This document shows, in pieces, positions 18,802 through 27,600 of a stretch of 64,000 nucleotides of DNA. Origin of the DNA: an uncultured Flavobacteriaceae bacterium (lineage in GTDB: Bacteria > Bacteroidota > Bacteroidia > Flavobacteriales > Flavobacteriaceae); assembly GCA_947494205.1 (NCBI GenBank), contig CANLUH010000002.1, positions 248,001-312,000 of the forward strand, given 5' to 3'. Position 1 is the first letter of the stretch, and every line of letters begins with the position of its first letter. The notes beneath the pieces are model-generated. The model worked only from the letters and a program-made list of their open reading frames with translations, searched no databases and was not told the origin of the DNA. The translations under genes and the position numbers were made by a program.

Positions 18802-19353
18802 TTAATTTAATGAAGCTTCTGTTTGCAGAGCTCCAATCATTCTCACTTCATTTTTTATAGTATTAAAGTTTGGAGAATGTTGTGATACGCGTTTAATAAG
18901 CTGGTTATATTGTTCTTGCGTACCACTACCTTGTACATGAAAAATAAACTTTAACTCAGGAAATCCAGAATTAACCTGCTTATCAATGCCTAAAAATCCA
19001 TTCAAATCTAACTCGCCATCAATTTCAATTTTTAGTTTATTAATTTCAATGTTCATAGCTGTAGCTCCAGCCATAAAAGTTACGGCCATGCAACCCGCTA
19101 AACCACCAAGCATATATTCTGCTGGGTTAGGCGCATGGTTAACGCCTAATAATTGAGACGGTTCGTCTATAATAAATTCAAAATCACGAACTATTTTATG
19201 GTCGCCTAAAACCATATTTTTAGTTTTCACTTTAGTTTTAGTTCCGCTAACCCAATCTAAAGTAATACCGTAAGAGGCTTTGCCTTCGTTATTATTTTCT
19301 TTTACTTCGTTAGTAAATTCGCTAAGTCCAGCGATATTAATATTATTTAACAT
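18802..19353 (-). CDS. OsmC-family protein
   Basis: 183 residues of the OsmC/Ohr fold, normally a dimeric thiol peroxidase for organic hydroperoxides. One active-site Cys is present in GGLAGCMAVTFMAG. The position of the second Cys is occupied by Ser/Pro (QHSPNFNT), so a classical two-Cys cycle is not possible; many OsmC-like proteins are of this type. Its start overlaps the end of the PLP-enzyme gene by 7 bases, showing translational coupling and a linked role in sulfur or sulfane chemistry. Confidence 0.85.
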   Translation of the reverse strand: MLNNINIAGLSEFTNEVKENNNEGKASYGITLDWVSGTKTKVKTKNMVLGDHKIVRDFEFIIDEPSQLLGVNHAPNPAEYMLGGLAGCMAVTFMAGATAMNIEINKLKIEIDGELDLNGFLGIDKQVNSGFPELKFIFHVQGSGTQEQYNQLIKRVSQHSPNFNTIKNEVRMIGALQTEASLN

Positions 19354-20624
19354 ACCAGTTCTTTTTTAAATACGTTAGTAATTGCTTGTTCGAAATCTGA
19401 AATTAGGTCTTCAATATCTTCTATCCCTACAGATAGACGAATAAGTCCTTCGTTTATTCCTATATTTTTTTGTTGTTCTTTTGTAAGTGAGGCTTGAGAA
19501 GTATTATAAGGTAAAGAAATCAAGCTTTCTACACCTCCCAAACTAGTGGCTTCTTTAGGTAATTTTAAATAGCTTAATAGTTTATGAGCGTTTTTATCTC
19601 CGCCTTCAATTTCAAAACTAACCATTCCAGAATACTTTCCATTCATTTGCGATTTAGCTAAATCATGTTGGGGGTGCGATTGTATTCCAGGATAATAAAC
19701 TCTTTTTATTTTTTCGTGAGCTTCAAAGTAATTAGCTAATTTTAAAGCATTTGCATTATGAGTTCGCATTCTAAGAGCAAATGTTTTTAAGCTTCGTTCT
19801 AATAAAAAGCAAGCATGAGGATCCATAGACCCTCCATTTTTAAGCATTTGGGGCCAAATACAATCTATTAATTTTCTAGATCCAGAAACAGTACCTCCAA
19901 TTAAATCTGAATGTCCGTTTAAATATTTTGTTGCAGAGTTAACTACTAAATCTACACCTAAATCAATCGGTTTTACGTTGTAAGGCGTTAAAAAAGTATT
20001 ATCAATAATAACTCTTAAATTATACTTTCTACCTAAGGCAACTAAATCTTTTATGGGTGTTATTTTAAGTAACGGATTCGTCAGTGCTTCAAAATATAAA
20101 ATCTTTGTATTTTCTTGTATAGCAGCTTCTATGTCTTTTATGTTAGTTGGAGAAGTAAACGTTACAGACATGCCGTAACGGTATAAATCTTCGTATAAAA
20201 AGTTATAAGTACCGCCATAAATATCTCTGGAAGACACTACATGACTTCCCTTGTCTAACATAGCTAATAGAGTGGAAGATATGGCTGCCATTCCTGAAGA
20301 AAATACAATAGAACTTTCTGCTTTTTCTAAAGATGATAATTTTTCTTGAACACTCCATTGCGACGGATTTCCATATCTTGAATAGATCATTTCATCTCGT
20401 CCGCGACCTTCTTCTATTGCTTTATAAGAAGCTTCATTTAAATAGAATGTAGAGCATTGGTAAATTGGGGTACCTAATGCTCCTGTATTTGGATCGTTGT
20501 ATTGTCCAGCGTGTACAGCTTTTGTGGCATCACTAAATTCGGAATAGGACTCTTTGTGTAACGTTGGTCCTTTTTCTCTTTTACGTGTTAAATCGTTTAA
20601 CCACATATCGTTTGTAGCATCCAT
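19347..20624 (-). CDS. Trans-sulfuration-type PLP enzyme (Cys/Met metabolism family)
   Basis: 425 residues of the Cys/Met-metabolism PLP-dependent family. The Schiff-base Lys is in VNSATKYLNGHSDLIGG, and the PLP phosphate region is FSSGMAAISSTLLAM. The family includes cystathionine gamma-synthase, gamma-lyase and methionine gamma-lyase, which cannot be told apart safely by eye. An extra ~30 residues precede the usual start (TKAVHAGQYNDPNTGA). Co-transcription with OsmC and a flavoprotein, divergent from an Lrp regulator, argues for a catabolic role in sulfur amino acids rather than core methionine synthesis. Confidence 0.88.
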   Translation of the reverse strand: MDATNDMWLNDLTRKREKGPTLHKESYSEFSDATKAVHAGQYNDPNTGALGTPIYQCSTFYLNEASYKAIEEGRGRDEMIYSRYGNPSQWSVQEKLSSLEKAESSIVFSSGMAAISSTLLAMLDKGSHVVSSRDIYGGTYNFLYEDLYRYGMSVTFTSPTNIKDIEAAIQENTKILYFEALTNPLLKITPIKDLVALGRKYNLRVIIDNTFLTPYNVKPIDLGVDLVVNSATKYLNGHSDLIGGTVSGSRKLIDCIWPQMLKNGGSMDPHACFLLERSLKTFALRMRTHNANALKLANYFEAHEKIKRVYYPGIQSHPQHDLAKSQMNGKYSGMVSFEIEGGDKNAHKLLSYLKLPKEATSLGGVESLISLPYNTSQASLTKEQQKNIGINEGLIRLSVGIEDIEDLISDFEQAITNVFKKELVC

Positions 20625-20635
20625 TTGCGACTATT

Positions 20636-21730
20636 TTATACAGTAATAAGTTGTTTCTTTTTTATGTTTTTTGAAGCTGTTTCGGTAATAGCTTCTGTTT
20701 TTAAAATATAGTTGCTTAAATATTTAGCATCATTTTTAACACCTCCCAATGTCGCAGAGCCTCTAGTGTGTAACCAAGGCAATCCTAAGTAATAAAGACC
20801 TTTGGTTTCACTAACACCTCTATAGTTTTTTGGATAGTTTTTTGCATCTAATTGTTCGCCTTCTATCCAATTAAAATTAGGTTTAAAACCAGTAGCCCAA
20901 ACAATGTTTTTTATAGAAGAAATCGTTTCTTTTTCAAAAACAATAGACTCTTTATTAGCATCTAGAGTTCGCCCTACACAATGCACATTCTGTTTTTTAA
21001 ATAGAGCTTTTACATCTGTACCAATAACGGGTTGTCTACCGTTTATTAGTTTTTTACCAACCCAAGAATGCTTACTTGCTGTTAAAAACCCAATATTTTT
21101 AAACCACCACCAAAGCGTTTTTCCTAAAATTTCTTGTGGTAATGTTGCTATGTCAGTTGTTCCAGAAAAGTATACTTTTCTATTCGTTTTAGAGACTTCT
21201 TGTAATATTTGTACTCCAGAATCTCCTGCACCAACAACCAAAGTATCTCCTTCTTGTAATTGTTTTGGATTTTTATAATGCTCACTATGAATTTGAACAA
21301 TATCATCTGCTACCTTTAAGTGACAAGGTGGAGTAAATGGTGTATGGAAAGGTCCTGTAGAGACTACAACATTTTTAGCTTTAAAGACGTTGTCTTTGCT
21401 ATTAAGTGTAAAGTGATTTCCTTCTTTTTTTAGAGCAGTTATTTTTTCATTAAATGCAATAGGAATGTTGAAGGTATTAACGTATTGCTTTAAATAATCT
21501 GCAACCTCGTATTTACTAGCGTAATGTCCCTTTTTATGAGGAAAAGCTAAACCTGGAAGATTATTAAATTCTGAAGGGGTAAACAGTTTAAGAGAGTCCC
21601 AACGCTTTAACCAAGGTGCTCCAGCTTCAGCATTGGCATCAACAACTAAGAAATCACGATTTTGTTGTTTTAAATGATAAGCCATTGATAATCCGGCCTG
21701 TCCAGCTCCAATAATAATAAAATCTTTCAT
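20636..21730 (-). CDS. FAD/NAD(P)-dependent oxidoreductase (CzcO/flavin monooxygenase-like)
   Basis: 364 residues with two Rossmann motifs: FAD-binding GAGQAGLSMAYHL at the N-terminus and NAD(P)-binding VGAGDSGVQILQE around residue 170. The WATGFKPNF motif near residue 300 is typical of flavin-containing monooxygenase-like proteins. It is cytoplasmic. It is the first gene of the operon with the PLP-lyase (11-base gap) and osmC-like gene. The substrate is unknown; the context suggests an organosulfur compound. Confidence 0.85.
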   Translation of the reverse strand: MKDFIIIGAGQAGLSMAYHLKQQNRDFLVVDANAEAGAPWLKRWDSLKLFTPSEFNNLPGLAFPHKKGHYASKYEVADYLKQYVNTFNIPIAFNEKITALKKEGNHFTLNSKDNVFKAKNVVVSTGPFHTPFTPPCHLKVADDIVQIHSEHYKNPKQLQEGDTLVVGAGDSGVQILQEVSKTNRKVYFSGTTDIATLPQEILGKTLWWWFKNIGFLTASKHSWVGKKLINGRQPVIGTDVKALFKKQNVHCVGRTLDANKESIVFEKETISSIKNIVWATGFKPNFNWIEGEQLDAKNYPKNYRGVSETKGLYYLGLPWLHTRGSATLGGVKNDAKYLSNYILKTEAITETASKNIKKKQLITV

Positions 21731-21741
21731 GGGTTGTATTA

Positions 21742-21783
21742 ATTAATCAATCAAATTTAAGTTTTAATAGATTATTAATCAAT
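21742..21783. promoter_or_regulatory. Candidate Lrp/AsnC operator: phased direct repeats around the operon promoter
   Basis: The 10-mer ATTAATCAAT occurs at 21742-21751 and again at 21774-21783, 32 bases apart (about three helical turns). The -7 element of the minus-strand operon (TAAATTTG, 21752-21759) lies between them. This fits binding by an oligomeric Lrp-type regulator encoded next door. Confidence 0.5.
21752..21759 (-). promoter_or_regulatory. Flavobacterial -7 element for the flavoprotein/PLP/osmC operon
   Basis: Minus-strand TAAATTTG matches TAnnTTTG, 21 bases before the start codon at 21730. Confidence 0.5.
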
Positions 21784-21814
21784 AATTATATTTTTATTCA
21801 GTATATAAAACTGT

Positions 21815-21822
21815 TATATTTG
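21815..21822 (+). promoter_or_regulatory. Flavobacterial -7 element for the Lrp/AsnC gene
   Basis: TATATTTG matches TAnnTTTG. It covers the TTG at 21820 that would give a longer reading frame, which supports translation starting at 21889. Confidence 0.55.
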
Positions 21823-21888
21823 TATTTAGTAGTTTTATTTTTAGTTAAAAGGTGGCTTTTAACATATTCACTAGAAAAATTTTCGATT

Positions 21889-22347
21889 ATGAAATTCGAT
21901 GCTATAGATAAAAAGTTAATTAGCTTATTGCAGCAGGACAGTAAGAAAACAAATAAAGAATTATCTAACGTTTTAAATTTGTCTGTTACAGCTGTTTACG
22001 AGCGTATTAAGAAGTTGGAAAACCAAGGCATAATAGATAAGTATGTTGCTTTAGTAAAAAAAGAAAAAGTAGATAAGTCTTTTGTTGCCTTTTGCCACAT
22101 TAAACTATCTCAGCATACACAAGATTATGTTGTTAAATTTGAAAAAGAAGTTACCGATTTACAAGAGGTTTTAGAGTGTTATCATATAAGTGGAGATTAC
22201 GATTACCTCTTAAAAGTTTTAGTAAAAGACATGGAGGCTTTTCGAGAATTTATGGTAGAAAAACTAACCTCTATTAGCCATATTGGAAGTACGCACAGTA
22301 TGTTTATGATTAACGAAGTTAAGCACACAACAGCTATTTCTGTGTAG
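21889..22347 (+). CDS. Lrp/AsnC-family transcriptional regulator
   Basis: 152 residues from ATG 21889. The N-terminal helix-turn-helix is MKFDAIDKKLISLLQQDSKK to GIIDKY, and the C-terminal RAM (ligand-sensing) domain contains LECYHISGDYDYLLKV. The family responds to amino acids. The upstream in-frame TTG at 21820 lies inside the promoter and is rejected. It diverges from the PLP-lyase operon with phased repeats between them, so it is the likely regulator of that operon, with an amino acid such as Met or Cys as a plausible but unproved ligand. Confidence 0.93.
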   Translation: MKFDAIDKKLISLLQQDSKKTNKELSNVLNLSVTAVYERIKKLENQGIIDKYVALVKKEKVDKSFVAFCHIKLSQHTQDYVVKFEKEVTDLQEVLECYHISGDYDYLLKVLVKDMEAFREFMVEKLTSISHIGSTHSMFMINEVKHTTAISV

Positions 22348-22406
22348 TTATACCATATGTTATTTGTATTTTTAGAAACTAATAGTGCTAACCTTTAGAT
22401 TTAAAT

Positions 22407-23048
22407 ATGCAAGAGACCCAATATAAACTCGTAGAATTCTTCTTAATTTTTATTATTGTACCTGTAAGTTTTGTTATTGAATTTCCCATTTGGATAAAAA
22501 TGACAATAGGGCTCTCTGGGTTTCTATATATCATTTTTATTCTATTAAGAGTTGAAAAAGAAAAGTTTAGATTGTCTCAAGGACTAGATTGGAAAACGTT
22601 TTTTAAACAAACACTTCTAAAATTACTAATCATTGCTATTTTAACGTCTTTATATGTCTATTTTACAAATGCTTCAGACTTATTTATTGTTATGAGAGAA
22701 AATCCATGGTTATGGATTAGAATTCTATTCTTTTACAGTATATTTTCGGTATATCCGCAAGAATTAATTTATAGAACTTTTTATTTTAAACGCTACGAAA
22801 CACTTTTTAAAAACAAAAAACAGTTTCTGTTTATAAATGCTATTGTATTTTCATTAGCGCATTTATTTTTTAAAAGAACATTGGTAATTGTTCTTACCTT
22901 TCTTGGAGGATTACTCTTTGCTTTTACTTACAAGAAAACGAAATCTACAGTATTAGTAAGTATAGAACACGCCATATATGGATGTTGGTTATTTACTGTT
23001 GGTATGGGAGAAATGTTAGGGTTTCCAGCTTCAGATTTTGATATGTAA
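22407..23048 (+). CDS. CPBP-family intramembrane metalloprotease
   Basis: 213 residues with six to seven membrane segments. The CPBP (Abi/Rce1-like) motifs are recognisable: PQELIYRTF (motif 1, Q-E-x-x-x-R instead of E-E-x-x-x-R), FSLAHLFF (motif 2, F-x-x-x-H) and SIEHAIYGCW (motif 3, His). The conservative E to Q change at the first motif position is notable, as that residue helps activate water; activity may be retained through the second Glu or lost. It probably forms its own transcription unit. The target is unknown. Confidence 0.8.
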   Translation: MQETQYKLVEFFLIFIIVPVSFVIEFPIWIKMTIGLSGFLYIIFILLRVEKEKFRLSQGLDWKTFFKQTLLKLLIIAILTSLYVYFTNASDLFIVMRENPWLWIRILFFYSIFSVYPQELIYRTFYFKRYETLFKNKKQFLFINAIVFSLAHLFFKRTLVIVLTFLGGLLFAFTYKKTKSTVLVSIEHAIYGCWLFTVGMGEMLGFPASDFDM

Positions 23049-23135
23049 AACATGTGTTAATCTATTAATTTACAATAAAAATAAATAGTAAATAAAATTC
23101 ACTATCTGCGATTCGTAAAAGAGCATTCAAAGTTG

Positions 23136-23143
23136 TACTTTTG
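23136..23143 (+). promoter_or_regulatory. Flavobacterial -7 element for lpd
   Basis: TACTTTTG matches TAnnTTTG, 65 bases before the lpd start; a TTCG at 23112-23115 stands about where a -33 box would be. Confidence 0.5.
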
Positions 23144-23208
23144 CTGAAATTAATTTTATTATTTACCGTCTAATACGGAAAATCTTTTAATAAAAAATAT
23201 ACTTATTT

Positions 23209-24609
23209 ATGAGTAAATACGATGTAGCCGTTATAGGCTCAGGACCTGGAGGATATGTAGCAGCAATACGTTGTGCACAACTAGGAATGAAAACTGCAAT
23301 AATCGAAAAATATTCAACATTAGGAGGAACTTGCCTTAACGTAGGTTGTATTCCAAGTAAAGCCCTTTTAGATTCTTCTCACCATTACGATGATGCTGTT
23401 AAGCATTTTGAAGAGCATGGTATAGATATTCCAGGAGAAATAAAGGTAAACTTAAAACAAATGATTGCACGTAAGCAATCTGTTGTAGATACTACTACTG
23501 GTGGTGTTGATTTCTTAATGAAGAAAAACAAAATTGATGTTTATGAAGGTTTAGGAAGTTTCATCGATGCTACTCATATTAAAATAGAAGGTAAGGATGC
23601 TACAGAGATAGAAGCAACAAATACTATTATTGCTACTGGATCTAAGCCTTCTAATTTACCATTTATAACTATAGATAAAGAAAGAATAATAACATCTACA
23701 GAAGCCTTAAAGCTTAAAGAAGTACCAAAACATTTAATTGTTATTGGAGGTGGTGTTATTGGTTTAGAACTAGGACAAGTATACAGACGTTTAGGAGCAG
23801 AAGTTTCTGTAGTAGAGTATATGGATAGAATTATTCCAACTATGGATGCTGCATTGTCTAAAGAATTAAACAAAGTCTTTAAAAAGGCTAAGTTTAAAAT
23901 GAATATGTCTCACAAAGTAAAATCTGTAGAGCGCGTAGGAGATGAAGTTATTGTAAAAGCTGATAACAAAAAAGGCGAAGAAGTAGAGTTTAAAGGAGAT
24001 TATTGTTTAGTATCTGTTGGACGTAGACCTTATACAGATGGTTTAAACTGTGAAGCTGCTGGAGTAAAATTAAACGATCGTGGGCAAGTAGAAGTAGATG
24101 GTCATTTAAAAACATCTGCTAGTAATATTTATGCTATTGGAGATGTTATAAAAGGTGCAATGTTAGCACACAAAGCAGAAGAAGAAGGTGTATTTGTTGC
24201 CGAAACATTAGCAGGACAAAAACCACATATAGATTATAACTTAATTCCAGGAGTGGTTTACACGTGGCCAGAAGTTGCTGCAGTTGGTAAAACAGAAGAG
24301 GAATTAAAAGAAGCAGGTATAGAGTACAAATCTGGACAGTTCCCAATGCGTGCTTTGGGTAGAAGTAGAGCTAGTATGGATACTGATGGGTTTGTAAAAA
24401 TCCTTGCAGATAAAACAACAGATGAAGTTTTAGGTGTACACATGATTGGTGCACGTTGTGCAGATTTAATTGCAGAAGCAGTTACTGCTATGGAATTTAG
24501 AGCTAGTGCAGAAGATATTTCTCGTATGTCTCATGCACACCCAACATTTGCAGAAGCTATTAAAGAAGCCGCTTTAGCAGCTACCGATGATAGAGCATTA
24601 CATGTTTAA
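23209..24609 (+). CDS. lpdA: Dihydrolipoyl dehydrogenase
   Basis: 466 residues, the E3 subunit that reoxidises dihydrolipoamide in 2-oxoacid dehydrogenase and glycine-cleavage complexes, passing electrons to NAD+. FAD site VIGSGPGGYVAAI, redox pair GGTCLNVGCIPSK (Cys about 42 and 47), NAD site VIGGGVIGLELG, and the C-terminal HAHPTFAEA active-site His at the dimer interface are all intact. It is a monocistronic unit, with no E1 or E2 genes nearby and its own terminator. Confidence 0.97.
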   Translation: MSKYDVAVIGSGPGGYVAAIRCAQLGMKTAIIEKYSTLGGTCLNVGCIPSKALLDSSHHYDDAVKHFEEHGIDIPGEIKVNLKQMIARKQSVVDTTTGGVDFLMKKNKIDVYEGLGSFIDATHIKIEGKDATEIEATNTIIATGSKPSNLPFITIDKERIITSTEALKLKEVPKHLIVIGGGVIGLELGQVYRRLGAEVSVVEYMDRIIPTMDAALSKELNKVFKKAKFKMNMSHKVKSVERVGDEVIVKADNKKGEEVEFKGDYCLVSVGRRPYTDGLNCEAAGVKLNDRGQVEVDGHLKTSASNIYAIGDVIKGAMLAHKAEEEGVFVAETLAGQKPHIDYNLIPGVVYTWPEVAAVGKTEEELKEAGIEYKSGQFPMRALGRSRASMDTDGFVKILADKTTDEVLGVHMIGARCADLIAEAVTAMEFRASAEDISRMSHAHPTFAEAIKEAALAATDDRALHV

Positions 24610-24648
24610 AATACGTTCCTAAGAAGAGAAGGAACTTTATATAACACT

Positions 24649-24678
24649 AAAAAGCGAACTTATTTAAGTTCGCTTTTT
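24649..24678 (+). terminator. Intrinsic terminator of lpd
   Basis: AAAAAGCGAACTTA / TAAGTTCGCTTTTT with a 2-base centre, followed by T residues. It ends 27 bases before the next start codon. Confidence 0.88.
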
Positions 24679-24705
24679 AGATTTTATTTAATATAATTTA
24701 GCAAA

Positions 24706-25863
24706 TTGAATACTCAATTTTCCTTATTCGATATTTTAATTATCATTGGAATTGTCCAAGGATTTGTTACTGGTATTTTATTATTAATAACTAAAAGAAA
24801 TCCGAAAAGTAATCCGTTTTTAGGATTAGGACTTATTGCGTTTTCATTTTTAATATCTAAAACATTACTACACACTTTAGGTTTGTGGAATACTCAGTTT
24901 TTTAGATATTTCCCTAATGGTACAGAGTTAGTTGTAGCACCTTTAATTTATTTTTATATAAGATCTTTAATAGATTCTAGGTTTAGATTCCGTAAAAAAG
25001 ATATATTACATTTTATTCCTTTCCTTTTATCACAGGGGTTTTCTTTTGTGGTGTACTTTTCGGTATTTTCAATTAACGATTTTGTAGAAAAAGATACTAT
25101 TGCCAGTGCAATGCATTTTAATACAGTGAAAATTATTGAAGAACGCTTGGTAATTATCTCTATTGTTATTTATCTTTTAGCTGGTTATTCAAAATTAACT
25201 ACTTATAAAAAGTGGTTAAATAATACAACTTCAGATAATACTTTTCCAGATTTTTCATGGCTTAGAAATATATACATCTTTTCTATAATAGTTGCTGTAT
25301 TCTCATTTACCAATATAATGTCAGATTTTTTGTTTAATCTTAGAGATGTTACTAATGTGCATTGGCAAACCTATCAGGTATTTATCTCGTTTTTTATCTA
25401 CTATCTTGGGTTTATAGGCTATAAGCAACCGCATTTTGATGTAATAGAGATAGATACAGCTCCAATAGAAGTAATAAAAGAGGATGTAAAAGAAAGCATT
25501 ATAGATTCAGAAAAAAATAATACTATTAAAATAGCATTAACAAAAGCTTTAGAAGAAGATCGTGTTTATTTAAATCCAACAATTAACCTTCAGCAATTAT
25601 CAAAATTGTTAAGTGTAAACCAAAGAGAGCTTTCTCATGTTATTAATAGTTCTTTTAATAAAACATTTAGAGATTTAATTAATGACTATCGTGTAGCTGA
25701 AGTTAAATTAAAATTGGTTAATAAAGATTATGAACACATGTCTATTTTAGGTATTGCTTTAGAATGTGGATTTAATTCTGAAGCAAGTTTTTATAGAATC
25801 TTTAAAAAGAATACAGGACTTTCTCCAAAAGAATTTGTAGCGCAACACGCTAATACCATTTAA
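24706..25863 (+). CDS. Membrane-anchored AraC-family regulator
   Basis: 385 residues. The first ~240 residues form about seven membrane segments (SLFDILIIIGIVQGF, LVVAPLIYFYIRSLI and others). The C-terminal ~110 residues are an AraC/HTH_18 DNA-binding domain (LSKLLSVNQRELSHVINSSF and ILGIALECGFNSEASFYRIF). This 7TM-AraC layout is common in Bacteroidota and suggests sensing at the membrane. The start is TTG at 24706; the next in-frame Met is at about residue 135, inside the membrane region, so TTG is very likely real. The serine-hydrolase gene downstream is a plausible target. Confidence 0.88.
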   Translation: MNTQFSLFDILIIIGIVQGFVTGILLLITKRNPKSNPFLGLGLIAFSFLISKTLLHTLGLWNTQFFRYFPNGTELVVAPLIYFYIRSLIDSRFRFRKKDILHFIPFLLSQGFSFVVYFSVFSINDFVEKDTIASAMHFNTVKIIEERLVIISIVIYLLAGYSKLTTYKKWLNNTTSDNTFPDFSWLRNIYIFSIIVAVFSFTNIMSDFLFNLRDVTNVHWQTYQVFISFFIYYLGFIGYKQPHFDVIEIDTAPIEVIKEDVKESIIDSEKNNTIKIALTKALEEDRVYLNPTINLQQLSKLLSVNQRELSHVINSSFNKTFRDLINDYRVAEVKLKLVNKDYEHMSILGIALECGFNSEASFYRIFKKNTGLSPKEFVAQHANTI

Positions 25864-25974
25864 GTACTCTCAAAACACGTAAACCCTTATTTTATTTACT
25901 CTCAAAACATGTTTTGAGAAGTTTTGCTTTGTAATTATAGCATTCTTTGCAGCATCAATCAAAAATTTAGATTC

Positions 25975-27096
25975 ATGAAAATTAACAACAAAACAAAACG
26001 AGTAATTAAAATTTTATCAATTACTATTCTATGTGGCTCTGCCTTTTTCTTTACCCAATGTACAACTCATAGAGCAGCCTTTAAAGGTACTCCATTAGAA
26101 AAAGAAACGGTAGAAACTAACACTGGTTTTAGTCAACAAAAATTAGAAACTGTAACAAACTATTTAAAAGAGAATACAGAAACTACTGGATTAGTTATTT
26201 TACAAAATGGAAAAATGATTTACGAATACGGAGACATACAAGAAGTAAGTTACATTGCTTCCTGTAGAAAAAGCGTATTAAGCATGCTATATGGTAAACA
26301 TATAGAAAATGGAACCATAGATTTAAATGAAACTATTGGGGAGCTAGGCATAGACGATAATGATGGTTTATTACCAAAAGAAAAGGAAGCAACTGTAGGT
26401 GATATTATAACCTCTCGTTCTGGAGTTTTTCATAGACCAGCAAATGGTGGTTACGATGAAAATAATATTTTAGAACGTGGCTCTGTAGAACCAGGTGAGT
26501 ATTTTGTTTATAATAACTGGGATTTTAATGTAGCAGGTTACATTTTGGAACAAAAAACGGGTAATACTGTATATGAAGAAATAGAACAGCAATTGGCGAT
26601 TCCTTTAGGTTTTGAAGATTGGAATATAAAAAATCAGAAACGAAAAGTTAGCAAGAAAAAATCGAAATATTCAGCTTATCATATTTATATTTCTACACGT
26701 GATATGGCTAAAATTGGTCAGTTAATGTTAAATGAAGGTGAGTGGAATGGTGAGCAGTTAATCTCTAAAGAATGGATAAAAAAGTCGACATCGGTTGTTA
26801 CACCAGTTAATGTTGTTAATGAACGATATTGGAGAGATGAAACGAGCGATTTACAACTGTCTTATGGTTATATGTGGTGGCTTTTTGAAGAGTTTATGGG
26901 AATTGAAGATTTTGAAGGCGCATATACAGCTTCTGGTTATGGGGGACAGTATATTACGGTAATACCTAAGCGTAATATTGTTATTGCTCATAAATCTAAA
27001 CTTAACTTGTTAGAGTTATGGGGACTTAAATCTGGAGGTGTTTCAGATAATCAATATTATAAAATTTTAGAAAAAATAGTACCAGTAATAGAATAG
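25975..27096 (+). CDS. Serine hydrolase lipoprotein (beta-lactamase / class C family)
   Basis: 373 residues from ATG 25975. The N-terminus is a lipoprotein signal (ILCGSAFFFTQC, lipobox Cys). The catalytic motif S-x-x-K is in YIASCRKSVLSML, and the Tyr-x-Asn element is FVYNNWDFN. These fit the beta-lactamase/transpeptidase-like fold of penicillin-recognising esterases. Residues upstream of 25975 in the same frame would spoil the signal peptide and are excluded. It is more likely an esterase or peptidase than a true beta-lactamase; the substrate cannot be told. Confidence 0.88.
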   Translation: MKINNKTKRVIKILSITILCGSAFFFTQCTTHRAAFKGTPLEKETVETNTGFSQQKLETVTNYLKENTETTGLVILQNGKMIYEYGDIQEVSYIASCRKSVLSMLYGKHIENGTIDLNETIGELGIDDNDGLLPKEKEATVGDIITSRSGVFHRPANGGYDENNILERGSVEPGEYFVYNNWDFNVAGYILEQKTGNTVYEEIEQQLAIPLGFEDWNIKNQKRKVSKKKSKYSAYHIYISTRDMAKIGQLMLNEGEWNGEQLISKEWIKKSTSVVTPVNVVNERYWRDETSDLQLSYGYMWWLFEEFMGIEDFEGAYTASGYGGQYITVIPKRNIVIAHKSKLNLLELWGLKSGGVSDNQYYKILEKIVPVIE

Positions 27097-27117
27097 AAGT
27101 ATTAACTCTTATTTTAG

Positions 27118-27162
27118 AAAGCGAATAATGTATACGATTAATGTATATATGGTTCGCTTTTT
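27118..27162 (+). terminator. Intrinsic terminator of the serine hydrolase
   Basis: AAAGCGAA / TTCGCTTT base stem enclosing a longer AT-rich partly paired loop, then a run of T. It lies 21 bases after the stop codon. Confidence 0.75.
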
Positions 27163-27191
27163 TTATTATTTTTAGTTTTTAACCAAACTGA

Positions 27192-27521
27192 ATGTATATG
27201 TGGGAAGAGCAACTAAAATTTTACGATGAAATAGTTGATATGTGCCCTGACTTTGAAAGAAAAGGAAAGTCTATGATTTATACGTCTTCTAACGGTTATA
27301 TGTTTACACTTTTAAACAAAGCTGGAGAAATTGGGGTGCGTCTCTCTAAAGAGTCGCAAAAAGCATTTAAAGAAAAGCATGATGCTACTATATACAAATC
27401 GTATGGAGCGGTAATGAAAGATTATGTTTTGGTACCTGAGCATTTATATAATGATAAAGCATTATTAGCATCTTATTTTAAGGAGAGTTTTAAGTATGTT
27501 AATACTTTAAAACCTAAGTAA
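27192..27521 (+). CDS. TfoX/Sxy N-terminal-like domain protein
   Basis: 109 residues resembling the TfoX N-terminal domain: FTLLNKAGEIGVRLSKES, a charged middle and a C-terminal KDYVLVPEHLYND ... FKYVNTLKPK that matches the usual proline/lysine ending. No TfoX C-terminal helix-hairpin-helix domain is present. Single-domain versions are widespread, and a competence role should not be assumed. Two Met codons (27192 and 27198) could both start it. It is followed by an AT-rich gap and a convergent regulator gene. Confidence 0.72.
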   Translation: MYMWEEQLKFYDEIVDMCPDFERKGKSMIYTSSNGYMFTLLNKAGEIGVRLSKESQKAFKEKHDATIYKSYGAVMKDYVLVPEHLYNDKALLASYFKESFKYVNTLKPK

Positions 27522-27600
27522 TAGTGTTGTAATTATTTTTTAATGTAAAATATATTTTGTGTTTTTATTTTTACTCAAAAAAAATATCAGCTTTCTACAT

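Noticed and set aside
21820-21888. N-terminal extension of the Lrp/AsnC regulator from TTG 21820
   Set aside because: The TTG is part of the -7 element itself, and the extension would add 23 hydrophobic residues before a canonical Lrp start.
25975-27096. Antibiotic-resistance beta-lactamase
   Set aside because: Fold and SxxK motif fit, but the lipoprotein form and local context are those of widespread esterase-like serine hydrolases; no resistance claim can be made.
27192-27521. Competence regulator TfoX
   Set aside because: Only an N-terminal-like domain is present, so a competence function is not supported.
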